The position numbers were made by a program, and so were the translations under genes. Below are positions 15,629 to 24,629 of a DNA stretch of 38,458 nt, piece after piece. Source of the DNA: Gammaproteobacteria bacterium. GTDB taxonomy: Bacteria; Pseudomonadota; Gammaproteobacteria; Steroidobacterales; Steroidobacteraceae. The notes beneath the pieces were generated by a model, which did not search any database, had not been told where the DNA came from, and was given only the letters and a program-made list of their open reading frames with translations. Position 1 is the first letter of the stretch. Each line of letters opens with the position of its first letter. Location: assembly GCA_010031985.1 (NCBI GenBank), contig RGYP01000001.1:1-38458 (forward strand), in the 5' to 3' direction.

Positions 15629-16345
15629 ATGTCCGCCGGAATCTTGATCGTCGATGACGATCGTGACCTCTCCTCGATGCTCGCCGAATTCCTCGGCCAC
15701 GAGGGCTTTCAGGTCGCGACTATCGAAGAGGGCGGCGGCGCACTCGGACTGATCGCGGAGCGCCCTTTCGATCTCGTCATCCTCGATGTCATGCTGCCGG
15801 GCAGCAGCGGTTTCGACGTACTGCGTGAAATCCGCCAAAGAAAACCACGCCTACCGGTACTGATGTTGACCGCCCGCGGCGAGGCCATCGATCGCATCTT
15901 GGGCCTCGAGCTCGGTGCCGACGATTACCTGCCCAAGCCTTTCGATCCGCGGGAACTGGCTGCACGAGTCCGCGCGATCTTGCGACGGGCGGCGACCGTT
16001 GGCGACAACACGCAGAGCTCGGAGAGCGCCGACAGCTTTTTCGTCGGCACCTTGAGGATGGACATCCGTCGACGCCGCGCCACGCTTGGCGGTGCCCCAC
16101 TCGAACTCACGGGCGCCGAATTTCGCGTGCTGCAGCATCTGGCTGAGTCGCGAGGCCAACCGGTCGATCGCCGACTGCTGACCGAACGGGCGCTTGGGCG
16201 CACACTCACGCTCTATGATCGGAGCATCGATACTCACGTCAGCAATCTGCGGCGCAAACTCGAGCGGCAGGGTCGAAGTGGCTTCGAGATCCGCTCCGTT
16301 CGCGGCACGGGCTACGAACTCATCGAGACCGAGTCGGCCTCCTGA
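15629..16345 (+). CDS. OmpR-family response regulator, CpxR-like
   Basis: A 238-residue DNA-binding response regulator. The receiver domain (1-118) has the acidic pair in VDDDRD, the phosphoacceptor Asp53 in VILDVMLPG, Thr81 in MLTARG and Lys103 in LPKPFDP. A winged-helix trans_reg domain (about 140-235) has LTGAEFRVLQHLAESRGQPV, the recognition helix in YDRSIDTHVSNLRRKLE and the wing in IRSVRGTGYEL. LALGR-like ALGRTLTLYDRSIDTHVSNL is typical of CpxR. It is followed 21 bp later by its kinase. No clear Shine-Dalgarno precedes the ATG. The CpxR assignment rests on sequence feel, the adjacent Spy/CpxP gene and the nearby direct repeat. Confidence 0.9.
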   Translation: MSAGILIVDDDRDLSSMLAEFLGHEGFQVATIEEGGGALGLIAERPFDLVILDVMLPGSSGFDVLREIRQRKPRLPVLMLTARGEAIDRILGLELGADDYLPKPFDPRELAARVRAILRRAATVGDNTQSSESADSFFVGTLRMDIRRRRATLGGAPLELTGAEFRVLQHLAESRGQPVDRRLLTERALGRTLTLYDRSIDTHVSNLRRKLERQGRSGFEIRSVRGTGYELIETESAS

Positions 16346-16366
16346 AGCCTTGCCGAGCGCGACAGC

Positions 16367-17770
16367 ATGAGGCGGCTGGCGACACGTATCTTCCTCGCAT
16401 TCTTCGTGGCGCTGCTGCTGAGTGGGCTCGGCGCCATCGGCCTCACCTCGTGGGTATTGTCGGCACGCCAGGAATCCGCCGACAAAGAATTACGGGAAGC
16501 TGCGAGAACCGCAGCGGATGCACTCGCCAAGGGCGGGCGCGATGCCCTGATCGTCTGGGCCAGGCAGCGCAGCGCTGATCGTTCGTATCAGCAAGAGATT
16601 CTGCTCATCGACGAACTGGGCAACGAATTGCTCGGGCGAAAAATCCCCGGTAGCGAATTCACGCCAGCGAACGAAACCGACGAGTACTCGGACTACGAAC
16701 TGCCGGCCGTACTGCTCGATATGCCGCGACCTACGCCCATCCTCGTCAGTGCCGAGGACGAACCCTTCCGGTTGCTGCCGGTGCCACGGCGTGCCGGTCT
16801 CTCCGCGTTGCGCGACGTACCGCTGCAATTGCTGCTGCTGGCGCTCGCGGTGACCGGGCTCGTGAGCGTCTTGCTCGCACGTTCGATCACCCGACCCGTT
16901 CGTGCCTTGCAGCAGACGACCGAATCTTTGACCGGGGGCGCACTCGAGACACGCGTACCCGTCGCGGTGCGCAACCGCCGAGACGAAATCGGCAGACTCG
17001 CCGTCTCGCTCGACATCATGGCCGACCGGCTCGGAAGTCTTATTCGTGGTCAGCGCCAATTGCTGCGCGACGTCTCCCACGAGGTACGATCACCGCTCGC
17101 ACGTATCAGGCTCGCCGCAGGCTTGATGGCGCAGCGTGATCCTGCCGCGACGAGCGCCGCAAATCGAATCGGCGAGGAGATCGCCCGACTCGACGAGCTG
17201 ATCGACAAGATTCTCGATGTGTCGCGACTGGAGTCGGGCACGACCGCCTTCGATCGTGAACCGCTCGAACTACGCAGCCTCCTCGAAGCAATTCTCGTCG
17301 ATGCCCATTTCGAGGCGGCGCAGCTCGGAAAGACACTGGAAAGTCGACTGACCGATGGGCCGCTAGGCGTGATCGGCGATCGATACTGGATCTCGGCGGC
17401 CATCGAGAACGTGGTGCGTAACGCCCTGAAGCACACGCCGGAGGGATCGCAGGTTCTCGTGACGCTCGAGAGCGCCCGCCGCGAGGGCACAAGAGTGGCC
17501 ATCCTCGGCGTCAGCGACACCGGGCACGGTTTGGCGGAGTCTGAGCTCGCTCGCGTCTTCGAGCCTTTTTTTCGCGGCAGCAAAGACGGCGATGGTCACG
17601 CGGCGTCGCCACGCGCAGCCGGTTCAGGTCTGGGGCTCGCCATTGCAGCGCGGGTCGTTCAAGCGCATGGCGGCAAGATCGAGGCGATGAACCTTCGCGA
17701 TGTCGACGGCATGGCGCAAGGCCTGCGCATCATCCTCACGTGGCCGCTGGCGAAAGACCCTGTTGCTTGA
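16367..17770 (+). CDS. Sensor histidine kinase, CpxA-like
   Basis: A 467-residue inner-membrane kinase. The first membrane helix is about residues 8-30, a periplasmic sensor domain of about 120 residues follows (31-150), and the second helix is about 151-172. A HAMP domain (RSITRPVRALQQTTESLTGG) leads to the dimerisation helix with phosphoacceptor His238 in RDVSHEVRSPLARIRLA. The catalytic domain shows N box NVVRNALKHTPEG, G1 box DTGHGLAE and G2 box GSGLGLAIA. DVSHEVRSPL with Ala-Arg is the CpxA-type H box. It forms a pair with the preceding regulator. The 3' end overlaps the convergent second kinase by 35 bp. Confidence 0.92.
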   Translation: MRRLATRIFLAFFVALLLSGLGAIGLTSWVLSARQESADKELREAARTAADALAKGGRDALIVWARQRSADRSYQQEILLIDELGNELLGRKIPGSEFTPANETDEYSDYELPAVLLDMPRPTPILVSAEDEPFRLLPVPRRAGLSALRDVPLQLLLLALAVTGLVSVLLARSITRPVRALQQTTESLTGGALETRVPVAVRNRRDEIGRLAVSLDIMADRLGSLIRGQRQLLRDVSHEVRSPLARIRLAAGLMAQRDPAATSAANRIGEEIARLDELIDKILDVSRLESGTTAFDREPLELRSLLEAILVDAHFEAAQLGKTLESRLTDGPLGVIGDRYWISAAIENVVRNALKHTPEGSQVLVTLESARREGTRVAILGVSDTGHGLAESELARVFEPFFRGSKDGDGHAASPRAAGSGLGLAIAARVVQAHGGKIEAMNLRDVDGMAQGLRIILTWPLAKDPVA

Positions 17771-19118
17771 TCCCGAGTTGCAAACGCACCCTGAGACCGG
17801 GCTCGGCATTCTCGAGTATGAGTTTTCCGCGATGCAAACGCGCCACTGCCGCAGCAATCGCGAGCCCGAGACCGGAGCCAGGTTGTCGCGAAGGATGCTC
17901 GAGTCGAACGAAAGGTTTGACGGCTTGCTCGCGGGCATGAGCTGGAATCCCCGGCCCGCGATCTTCGACGATGATCTCGGGACCCGCGTCATCCGCACCG
18001 GGACGTACCACGAGCTTGAGCGCCGAACCGATGGGCGCATACTTGATGGCGTTCTCGAGGAGATTCCCGAGTGCCTGCGCGAGAATTTGCCGGTGGCCCA
18101 CCACTTTCACCGGCGAAATCGAACACTCGAGACGTTGCCCGCGGTCCTCGGCCAACGGCCCGAGCAGGTCGATCATGTCTTTGGCAAGCATGTCGAGGTC
18201 GAGTTCTTCCATCGAATCTCGCGACAAACCTGCTTCGGCACGAGCGAGATCGATGAGTGCACTGAAAGTTTGCAAGGCTCGATTGACGTCGGCCTCGGCA
18301 TCGTTGAGCAATTGCTCACGCACGGCCTCGCTGTCGGCGACACGCGCCGCCGCGAGCGATCGCCGCATGCGCATCAGCGGCGTGCGCAGATCGTGCGCAA
18401 GACTCTCGGTGACGGTGCGCATACCGGTGACCAGCGCTTCGTTCTGATCCAGCATTTCATTGAAGGTCATGGTCAAGGCACCCATGGCGTCCAGACGCTG
18501 CTGCGCCGGCGCGCGCGCGGCCATCTGTCCACGCATGATCTGACGCGCGGTATCTGCCAGCCCGCGCACGTAACCCATGATGTAGCGATTGAGTACAAAT
18601 CCGGTGGCGATACCGATCAGGATAACGAACACGATGATCCCAACGGCTACGCGACCCAGCGCCTTGGCGATTTCGAAGCGGGCCGTGTCGGGTTGGACGA
18701 CGATGAACCGAGCGCCGTCGGCAAGACGAGTGGATCTGACATAGGTATCGCGCCCATCGCCGATCGCGACCCGGTACGCGGCAGAGTCCGACGCGAGCGC
18801 CCGTTGGCGTTCAGGTACCTTGGCCAAGTCACCAACGATCGCGCTACCATTCGGGCCGAGCAAAACGAAGTAGCGCTTGTCCGGAATGTTTTCGTTGCTG
18901 ATGCTCAAGGACTTTGCCAGGGCGGCCCGATCTTCCGGAGTGTCCATTCGAGTGGTCAGAACGATGGCCCGCTCGAGCGACTGGAAGAGCTCGCGATCGT
19001 GGACGGACATGATGCGGAACTGCAACCAGATGAAGCCGAGCACGAAGGCCACGACCATCGTGGCGATCGCGAACAACGACGCAGCGAGTGCACGACGATC
19101 GAAAAGTACTGGAAGCAT
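17736..19118 (-). CDS. Sensor histidine kinase of a second two-component system
   Basis: A 460-residue inner-membrane kinase. The first helix is about residues 11-35 (LAASLFAIATMVVAFVLGFI), a periplasmic domain with YFVLLGPNGSAIVGDLAKVP follows, and the second helix (VAVGIIVFVILIGIATGFVL) leads into a HAMP domain (GYVRGLADTARQIMRGQMAA). The phosphoacceptor His242 is in TESLAHDLRTPLMRMR; the N box is NLLENAIKYAPIG, with EDRGPGIP and GSGLGLAIA boxes. The AHDLRTPL H box fits the EnvZ/QseC-like class. The ATG at 19118 (preceded by TTGGGG) was preferred because the next upstream start would overlap the divergent regulator. Its likely partner is that regulator, 36 bp away on the other strand. Signal unknown. 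Confidence 0.9.
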   Translation of the reverse strand: MLPVLFDRRALAASLFAIATMVVAFVLGFIWLQFRIMSVHDRELFQSLERAIVLTTRMDTPEDRAALAKSLSISNENIPDKRYFVLLGPNGSAIVGDLAKVPERQRALASDSAAYRVAIGDGRDTYVRSTRLADGARFIVVQPDTARFEIAKALGRVAVGIIVFVILIGIATGFVLNRYIMGYVRGLADTARQIMRGQMAARAPAQQRLDAMGALTMTFNEMLDQNEALVTGMRTVTESLAHDLRTPLMRMRRSLAAARVADSEAVREQLLNDAEADVNRALQTFSALIDLARAEAGLSRDSMEELDLDMLAKDMIDLLGPLAEDRGQRLECSISPVKVVGHRQILAQALGNLLENAIKYAPIGSALKLVVRPGADDAGPEIIVEDRGPGIPAHAREQAVKPFVRLEHPSRQPGSGLGLAIAAAVARLHRGKLILENAEPGLRVRLQLGIKQQGLSPAAT

Positions 19119-19154
19119 GCCCCAAGCATGCCACGCCGAGGTTGAGAAGCCCAA

Positions 19155-19826
19155 ATGAGTCATTTATTGCTGATCGAAGACGATGCCGAGACGGCCGCCG
19201 AGATTGTCGCGGCGACGCGCAACGGTGGGCACCAAATCAGTCATGTCATGGACGGCAAGACCGGGCTGGATATCGCCTTGGCCGGCCACTTCGATGTCGT
19301 CGTCACCGACCGCATGCTGCCCGGCCTCGACGGCCTCGGTATCGTCAAGGCCCTGCGCGAATCGGGCAAGTCGATACCCGTGATCGTGCTCTCTGCCCTC
19401 GATTCAGTCGACGAACGAGTCAAGGGATTGCGCGCGGGTGGCGACGATTATCTCGGCAAACCATTTGCGACCGACGAGTTGCTGGCGCGTGTCGAATCGT
19501 TGATTCGGCGACACCAACAAAGCGCGGTGACCTCGTTACAAGTCGAAGACCTGCATCTGGATCTACTCGACCGCACCGCCACACGAGCCGGCCGAACACT
19601 CGATCTCACCACCCGCGAATTCCGACTTCTCGAATATTTCGTTCGGCACGCAGGGCAGGTCGTCACTCGCAGCATGCTGCTGCAGGGCGTCTGGGACATT
19701 CATTACGACCCGCAGACCAACGTGGTCGATGTGCACGTGAGTCGTCTGCGCCACGAAGTCGATCTTGATGCCGAGCATCCGTTGATCGTCACCGTACGCG
19801 GCGTCGGCTACACGCTGCGGGCTTGA
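19155..19826 (+). CDS. OmpR-family response regulator of the second two-component system
   Basis: A 223-residue regulator. The receiver has acidic residues in LIEDDAET, phosphoacceptor Asp52 in VVTDRMLPGLDG, and Lys in GDDYLGKPFATDELLARVE, a pattern common in heavy-metal and QseB/PmrA-type regulators. The C-terminal winged helix has LTTREFRLLEYFVRHAGQVV, SMLLQGVWDIHYDPQTNVVD and VRGVGYTLRA. It is transcribed away from its presumed kinase with only 36 bp between start codons, so any promoters must overlap the opposing gene starts. GAGAAG precedes the ATG. The 3' end overlaps the convergent alpha/beta hydrolase by 19 bp. Confidence 0.9.
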   Translation: MSHLLLIEDDAETAAEIVAATRNGGHQISHVMDGKTGLDIALAGHFDVVVTDRMLPGLDGLGIVKALRESGKSIPVIVLSALDSVDERVKGLRAGGDDYLGKPFATDELLARVESLIRRHQQSAVTSLQVEDLHLDLLDRTATRAGRTLDLTTREFRLLEYFVRHAGQVVTRSMLLQGVWDIHYDPQTNVVDVHVSRLRHEVDLDAEHPLIVTVRGVGYTLRA

Positions 19827-20440
19827 GCCGTACTCGCCAAAAACGCCGTCAGGGCATCGCGCAGCTCGTGCAAACGAGCGTGGAAAAAATGATCCGCTTC
19901 GGCCAGTCGAACCACGGTCGATACGCCACTGGCACGTGCCCACTCGTCCACTGCATTCGCATCGACGAGATCGTCGCGATCGCCCTGGATCACGATCCAG
20001 GGACTTTGCGGCGGCGAAATCTTTGAAAAGTCCCAGCGCCCAACGGGTGGCGCCACCGCGACGAGCAACGCTGGCGATACGGGCGCGCGCAGCGCTATCC
20101 ACGCGCCAAAAGAAAAGCCGCCCAGCCACAGCGGCAAACCCGGCCAACGCTCACGCGCCCACCGTGCGAGCGCAACCACATCGTCGGTTTCGCCACGACC
20201 TTCGTCGTGGACTCCCGCCGACGCGCCCACGCCACGAAAATTGAAGCGAATGACCACCGAACCTGCAGCCAGAAAAGTCTTGGCAACGGTGTGAATGACC
20301 TTGTTGGTCATCGAGCCACCGAACAAGGGGTGCGGATGACAACAGATCGCGACCGCAATGGGCGCCACGGATGGCGACTCGATCAAAGTTTCGATGTCGC
20401 CGGCTGCACCCGGGAAACGCATGCGCTCGACGGTGGTCAC
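19808..20440 (-). CDS. Alpha/beta hydrolase, COG2945-like
   Basis: A 210-residue small serine hydrolase. The strand-3 motif CCHPHPLFGGSMTNKVI and RFNFRGVGASAGVHDEGRGE are characteristic of the COG2945 group. The nucleophile elbow is GGFSFGA (Ser110), the acid is in IQGDRDDLVD (about 156) and the histidine in EADHFFHARL (His184). These are putative esterases of unknown substrate. The start is a GTG, 18 bp after the amidohydrolase stop, so it is the last gene of a four-gene minus-strand run beginning with msrB. Confidence 0.85.
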   Translation of the reverse strand: MTTVERMRFPGAAGDIETLIESPSVAPIAVAICCHPHPLFGGSMTNKVIHTVAKTFLAAGSVVIRFNFRGVGASAGVHDEGRGETDDVVALARWARERWPGLPLWLGGFSFGAWIALRAPVSPALLVAVAPPVGRWDFSKISPPQSPWIVIQGDRDDLVDANAVDEWARASGVSTVVRLAEADHFFHARLHELRDALTAFLASTAQARSV

Positions 20441-20458
20441 GCGCGTGGATGAGCCAAC

Positions 20459-21766
20459 TCAGGGTTGGCGATGGACGATGCCGTCTTTCATCACGAAGTT
20501 GACGCGACGCATCGCGGAAATGTCGGCGAGGGGGTCGCCGGGTACCGCGACGAGATCGGCGATCTTGCCGACTTGTACGCTGCCGAGACGATCGTCGATC
20601 TCCAGAAACTTCGCGGCGACCGAGGTAGCGGACTTGATGGCCTCGAGGGGCAGCATGCCAGCCTCGACCATGAGCACGAATTCCCGTGCGTTGTCACCAT
20701 GCGCCGAGACACCCGTATCGGTCCCAAAGACGATTTTGACACCCGCTTTGTAGGCTTTGGCGAAGGTCCCTTGAATCTGCGGTCCGATCGCGGCTGCCTT
20801 CGGTCGCACCACCGCCGGGAAGAAACCGTCTTCTTTCGAGCGATCGAACACCCAACGACCCGCAGTGATGGTTGGCACGTAGTAAGTGCCCCGTTCTTTC
20901 ATGAGCGCGATGGTTTCGTCGTCCATGAACGTGCCGTGCTCGATGCTGTCGACACCCGCACGCACGGCGCGTTTCATGCCTTCGGCGCCGTGGGCATGCG
21001 CTGCCACCTTGAAACCATAGTCGCGTGCCGTCGCGACGATCGTACGGATTTCGTCTTCGGTGAATTGCGGATTGAGGCCGTTCTTGGCGATTGACAGGAC
21101 GCCGCCGGTCGCAGTAATTTTGATGAGATCCGAACCTTCTTTGTAGCGTTGACGAACGGCCTGAGCCCCCTGCTCTGCGCCGTTCACCACTCCGTCGACC
21201 GGACCGACGTCGCCACCACCGAGAAAATCCGCCCAACCATTGGTGGGATCGGCATGGCCACCGGTACTCGCAATCGACTTGCCTGCAGCGAAGATTCGCG
21301 GCCCGGCCACCTTGCCGGCATTGATGGCGTTGCGCAGCGCAATGCTGGCACGAAAGCTGTCACCGAGATCGCGCACCGTGGTGAAACCCGCCTGCAAGGT
21401 ACGCTCCGCGTAGAGCACGCCATCGAGCGCCACGTCGGGACCGTCTTTCTTGAACCGATCGAGTTCGCTGGAGCGGCTGTACTCGCTGGTCAGATGCACG
21501 TGCATGTCCATCAGCCCGGGCATCAGCGTCGACTTGCGTAGATCGATGACGGTGTCGCCCGCTGCTGGCTTGCGATATCCCGTCTCGATGTTCGTGATGC
21601 GACCTTGATCCACGACGACCGTGCGCTCGGTCACGACCTGATCGCTCACGCCGTCGATCACGCGCCCCGCATGAATCAGCGTTGCGGCCTGCACCGGGCC
21701 CCCGAGCACGACTAAGACAGGAACGAACGCAGCAACGACTGCGACTCCGACGGATTTGGTGATCAT
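20459..21766 (-). CDS. Exported metal-dependent amidohydrolase (imidazolonepropionase/prolidase-like)
   Basis: A 435-residue enzyme with a signal peptide (hydrophobic 5-22, VQA cleavage site near 27). Amidohydrolase metal ligands are visible: His89 and His91 in MPGLMDMHVHL, a candidate carbamylated lysine in DLIKITATGGVLS, histidines in VAAHAHGAEGMKRA and SIEHGTFMDDET, and Asp in IVFGTDTGVSAHGDN. This matches the binuclear-zinc amidohydrolases that include Xaa-Pro/Xaa-Arg dipeptidases (Sgx9260 type), so a periplasmic dipeptidase or N-acyl amino acid hydrolase is likely. The exact substrate cannot be read from sequence. It follows the FKBP gene by 12 bp. Confidence 0.87.
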   Translation of the reverse strand: MITKSVGVAVVAAFVPVLVVLGGPVQAATLIHAGRVIDGVSDQVVTERTVVVDQGRITNIETGYRKPAAGDTVIDLRKSTLMPGLMDMHVHLTSEYSRSSELDRFKKDGPDVALDGVLYAERTLQAGFTTVRDLGDSFRASIALRNAINAGKVAGPRIFAAGKSIASTGGHADPTNGWADFLGGGDVGPVDGVVNGAEQGAQAVRQRYKEGSDLIKITATGGVLSIAKNGLNPQFTEDEIRTIVATARDYGFKVAAHAHGAEGMKRAVRAGVDSIEHGTFMDDETIALMKERGTYYVPTITAGRWVFDRSKEDGFFPAVVRPKAAAIGPQIQGTFAKAYKAGVKIVFGTDTGVSAHGDNAREFVLMVEAGMLPLEAIKSATSVAAKFLEIDDRLGSVQVGKIADLVAVPGDPLADISAMRRVNFVMKDGIVHRQP

Positions 21767-21778
21767 GACGGACCCGGC

Positions 21779-22243
21779 TCAGCGAACCGAAACCAGTTCG
21801 ACGTCGAACACCAGCGTCGCGCCACCCGGGATCACCCCGCCCGCGCCACGCGCCCCGTAACCGAGCTCTGCCGGGATGACGAGGCGACGCTTGCCGCCCA
21901 CTTTCATGCCAGCGACGCCGAGGTCCCAGCCACGAATCACCTCGCCGCCACCGACCGTGAAAGAAAACGTACTGCCATGATCGCGCGAACTATCGAACTT
22001 GCGACCCTTGCCCTCGGTTTTCTCCGGATCGTGCAACCAGCCGGTGTAGTGAACTTCGGCGGTCTGACCGTTCGTTATTTCGGGGCCTTCTCCGGGAGCA
22101 AGGTCTTCTTTGATGAGTTCTGCCATCGCGGCCTCCTGCGCTTGAGTGTCGCCGCGATCGGACGCCAGCAACGTGGGAAGGTAGATTGCGGCCACCAGCG
22201 CCATGGTGACCGCTACGATCAACGACCAGGCAACGGTTCTCAT
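21779..22243 (-). CDS. FKBP-type peptidyl-prolyl isomerase, membrane-anchored or exported
   Basis: A 154-residue protein with an N-terminal hydrophobic signal or anchor (about 6-27) and one FKBP domain (about 45-154). The domain shows VHYTGWLHDPEKTEGKGRKF with DSSRD, then FTVGGGEVIRGWDLGVAGMK, VGGKRRLVIPAELGYGARGA and IPGGATLVFDVELVSV, all with the active-site aromatic and Asp residues of FKBP12-like isomerases. It probably assists protein folding outside the cytoplasm. No Lys-Asp-Glu or lipobox signal was found. It overlaps msrB by ATGA and is followed by the amidohydrolase. Confidence 0.92.
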   Translation of the reverse strand: MRTVAWSLIVAVTMALVAAIYLPTLLASDRGDTQAQEAAMAELIKEDLAPGEGPEITNGQTAEVHYTGWLHDPEKTEGKGRKFDSSRDHGSTFSFTVGGGEVIRGWDLGVAGMKVGGKRRLVIPAELGYGARGAGGVIPGGATLVFDVELVSVR

Positions 22244-22665
22244 TTATTTGACTCCGCAGCGCTCTTTGACTCCGCAGCGCCCTGAAAAGCCAGTGAGACG
22301 GAGTTGATGCAATAACGCAGACCCGTCGGCTGCGGTCCGTCCTCGAAAACGTGCCCGAGATGAGCGTCGCAGTTGGCGCAGACGACCTCGGTGCGCAGCA
22401 TGCCGTAGCTGGTGTCGCGATGCTCGCGAACACGGTCGCCCGCGAGCGGCGTCCAGAAACTCGGCCACCCGGAACCCGAGTCGTATTTGGTGTCCGAGTG
22501 AAAAAGCTCGTTGCCACAGCAGACGCATGCGTACACCCCACGCTCCTTGTGGTAGGTGTACGCACCCGTGAACGCGCGCTCGGTACCCTTGTTGCAGGTC
22601 ACCTCGAAGGCGAGTGGCGAGAGCCGCGCACGCAATTCTTCGGCGGTCGGAACGGGCTTGCTCAT
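22240..22665 (-). CDS. msrB: Peptide-methionine (R)-S-oxide reductase MsrB
   Basis: A 141-residue repair enzyme that reduces methionine-R-sulfoxide. Zinc-binding pairs are Cys47-x2-Cys50 and Cys96-x2-Cys99, the SGSGWPSFW loop is at about 63-71, HLGHVFEDGPQPTGLRYCIN carries the catalytic Cys119 and the RYCINS motif. It begins about 29 bp downstream of htpG. The C-terminal 12 residues (AAESKSAAESNK) come from a short tandem DNA duplication and are outside the conserved fold. It is probably cytoplasmic, as no signal peptide is seen. Confidence 0.95.
   Translation of the reverse strand: MSKPVPTAEELRARLSPLAFEVTCNKGTERAFTGAYTYHKERGVYACVCCGNELFHSDTKYDSGSGWPSFWTPLAGDRVREHRDTSYGMLRTEVVCANCDAHLGHVFEDGPQPTGLRYCINSVSLAFQGAAESKSAAESNK
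22247..22280. repeat. Two-copy direct repeat at the 3' end of msrB
   Basis: TTTGACTCCGCAGCGC occurs at 22247-22262 and again at 22265-22280 (18-bp period). It encodes the repeated SAAES of the MsrB tail. The period is a multiple of three, so copy-number change would keep the frame. Confidence 0.8.
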
Positions 22666-22694
22666 GCGCGGATTATGGCACGCCCCGAGGCGCC

Positions 22695-24602
22695 TCAGAC
22701 TCCGGCCATCAATTGCCCGAGCAACTTGTTGAGCCGGCGCACGAACTCACCCGGGTTCGCAACCGCCCCCGACTCGGCCAATTTCGCCTGGTCGTACACC
22801 AGCAAAGCAAGCTCGCCGAACTCGTCCTCGGCTGTGGTCGCATCGAGTCGCTTGATGAGCGGGTGGCCGACGTTGATCTCGATGGCCGGCTTTGCCTCGG
22901 GCACCGACTGACCGGTCGCCGCGAGAATGCGCCGCATCTGCGCGCCCATGTCGCCCTCGTCGAGCACCAGACAGGCCGGGGAATCGGCGAGGCGGGAACT
23001 AACCTTGACCTCGGACACGCGCTCATCGAGCGCATCCTTGATGCGCTTCAACAATTTCTTGTTTTCCTTGACGGCCTCTTCGGCTGCTGCCTTGTCGGCT
23101 GCACCCTCAAGTGTGCCGAGCTCCAGATCGCCACGCGAGACGTCCTTGAAGCGCTTGCCTTCGAACTCGCGTACGTAGCCCATCATCCATTCATCGACAC
23201 GGTCGGCGAGCAGCAGCACCTCGATGCCCTTGGCACGCAACTGTTCGAGGTATGGGCTGCCGCGCGCAGCAGTGATCGAGTCCGCGATCAGATAATAGAT
23301 GCGCTCCTGTCCGCTCTTCATGCGCGCCACGTAATCGGCAAGAGTGACTTTCGGTTCGTCGGACTCTTCGTGGGTGCTCGAGAATCGCAGCAACGGCAGG
23401 ATCTTGTCGCGGTTCGAAGCATCTTCACCCGTGCCCTCCTTGAGCACAGGACCAAACTCTTTCCAAAACGTGACGTATTTATCGGGCTCGTCCTTGGCGA
23501 TGCGGGCGAGCAGATCGAGAGCGCGCTTGGCAAGCGCGGAGCGCATGGCCTCCACCTCGGCGTCTTTCTGCAACAACTCGCGCGAGACGTTCAGAGGCAA
23601 ATCGTTGGAGTCGAGCACGCCGCGGAAAAAGCGCAGATACATCGGCAAGAACTGCTCGGCATCGTCCATGATGAAGACGCGCCGCACGTACAGCTTCAGC
23701 CCGCGCGACGCATCACGCTGGTAGAGGTCGAACGGCGCACGGCCCGGCACGTACAGCAACGAGGTGTACTCGCGCTTGCCCTCGACCTTGTTATGGCTCC
23801 AGGCCAGTGGCTCGGCGAAGTCGTGCGCGATATGCTGGTAAAACTCTTTGTACTCTTCGTCTTTGATGTCGCTGCGCGGACGCGTCCACAGCGCCTGCCC
23901 CTGATTGACCGATTCCCAGTCGAGACTCGCTTCGCCCTCCTTGCGCATCAGCACCGGGAAAGCGATGTGGTCGGAATAACGCCGGACCAGCGAGCGCAGG
24001 CGCCAGCCATCGGCGAATTCTTTGGCTTCTTCCTTGAGGTGCAGTACCACCATCGTGCCACGCTCGTCACGGGCCGAGGGCTCGATGGTGAACTCGCCAT
24101 CGGCTTTCGAGGCCCAACGTATGCCGGACGCTGCGGGCTCGCCCGCCTTGCGTGAATACACTTCGACCTCGTCGGCGACGATGAATGCCGAGTAGAAACC
24201 GACGCCGAACTGGCCGATGAGCTGGGAGTCCTTTTGCTGATCGCCGGTCAGTCGTTTGAAAAAGTCAGCCGTGCCCGACTTCGCGATGGTGCCGAGGTGA
24301 GCGATCGTCTCCTCGCGATTCATGCCGATGCCGTTGTCGCGGATCGAGAGCGTGCGTTGGGTGGCGTCGAAGTCGATCCACACCTTGAGCTCGGCCTCGC
24401 CCGCGAGCAGATCCGGCTGTGCCAAGGCCAGAAAGCGCAGCTTGTCGTTGGCGTCCGAGGCATTGGAAATCAGCTCGCGTAGAAAAATCTCGCGGTGGCT
24501 GTATAGCGAGTGGATCATGAGGCGCAGCAGTTCGCGCACCTCGGCCTGAAAGCCGTGTTTTTCGGGGGCGGGAGCAGTGCCCGCGGCAGTGGACTCGGTC
24601 AT
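22695..24602 (-). CDS. htpG: Chaperone HtpG (Hsp90 family)
   Basis: A 635-residue ATP-dependent chaperone of normal HtpG length. The N-terminal GHKL ATPase domain has REIFLRELISNASDANDKLR, DNGIGM, TIAKSGTADFF and GQFGVGFYSAFIVAD; the middle domain has RRVFIMDDAEQFLPMYLRF, VLDSNDLPLNVSRELLQ and LLLADRVDEWMM; the C-terminal dimerisation region ends FVRRLNKLLGQLMAGV. No organelle-type linker or KDEL is present, as expected for bacterial Hsp90. The ATG follows AGGAG by seven bases. A heat-shock (sigma-32) promoter is seen just upstream. Confidence 0.97.
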   Translation of the reverse strand: MTESTAAGTAPAPEKHGFQAEVRELLRLMIHSLYSHREIFLRELISNASDANDKLRFLALAQPDLLAGEAELKVWIDFDATQRTLSIRDNGIGMNREETIAHLGTIAKSGTADFFKRLTGDQQKDSQLIGQFGVGFYSAFIVADEVEVYSRKAGEPAASGIRWASKADGEFTIEPSARDERGTMVVLHLKEEAKEFADGWRLRSLVRRYSDHIAFPVLMRKEGEASLDWESVNQGQALWTRPRSDIKDEEYKEFYQHIAHDFAEPLAWSHNKVEGKREYTSLLYVPGRAPFDLYQRDASRGLKLYVRRVFIMDDAEQFLPMYLRFFRGVLDSNDLPLNVSRELLQKDAEVEAMRSALAKRALDLLARIAKDEPDKYVTFWKEFGPVLKEGTGEDASNRDKILPLLRFSSTHEESDEPKVTLADYVARMKSGQERIYYLIADSITAARGSPYLEQLRAKGIEVLLLADRVDEWMMGYVREFEGKRFKDVSRGDLELGTLEGAADKAAAEEAVKENKKLLKRIKDALDERVSEVKVSSRLADSPACLVLDEGDMGAQMRRILAATGQSVPEAKPAIEINVGHPLIKRLDATTAEDEFGELALLVYDQAKLAESGAVANPGEFVRRLNKLLGQLMAGV

Positions 24603-24629
24603 GGCATATCTCCTCGGAAACCGAGCGGT

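Noticed and set aside
22614..24155. 513-residue plus-strand open frame opposite htpG and msrB
   Set aside because: The opposite strand encodes complete HtpG and MsrB; the composition is the reverse-complement image of their codons.
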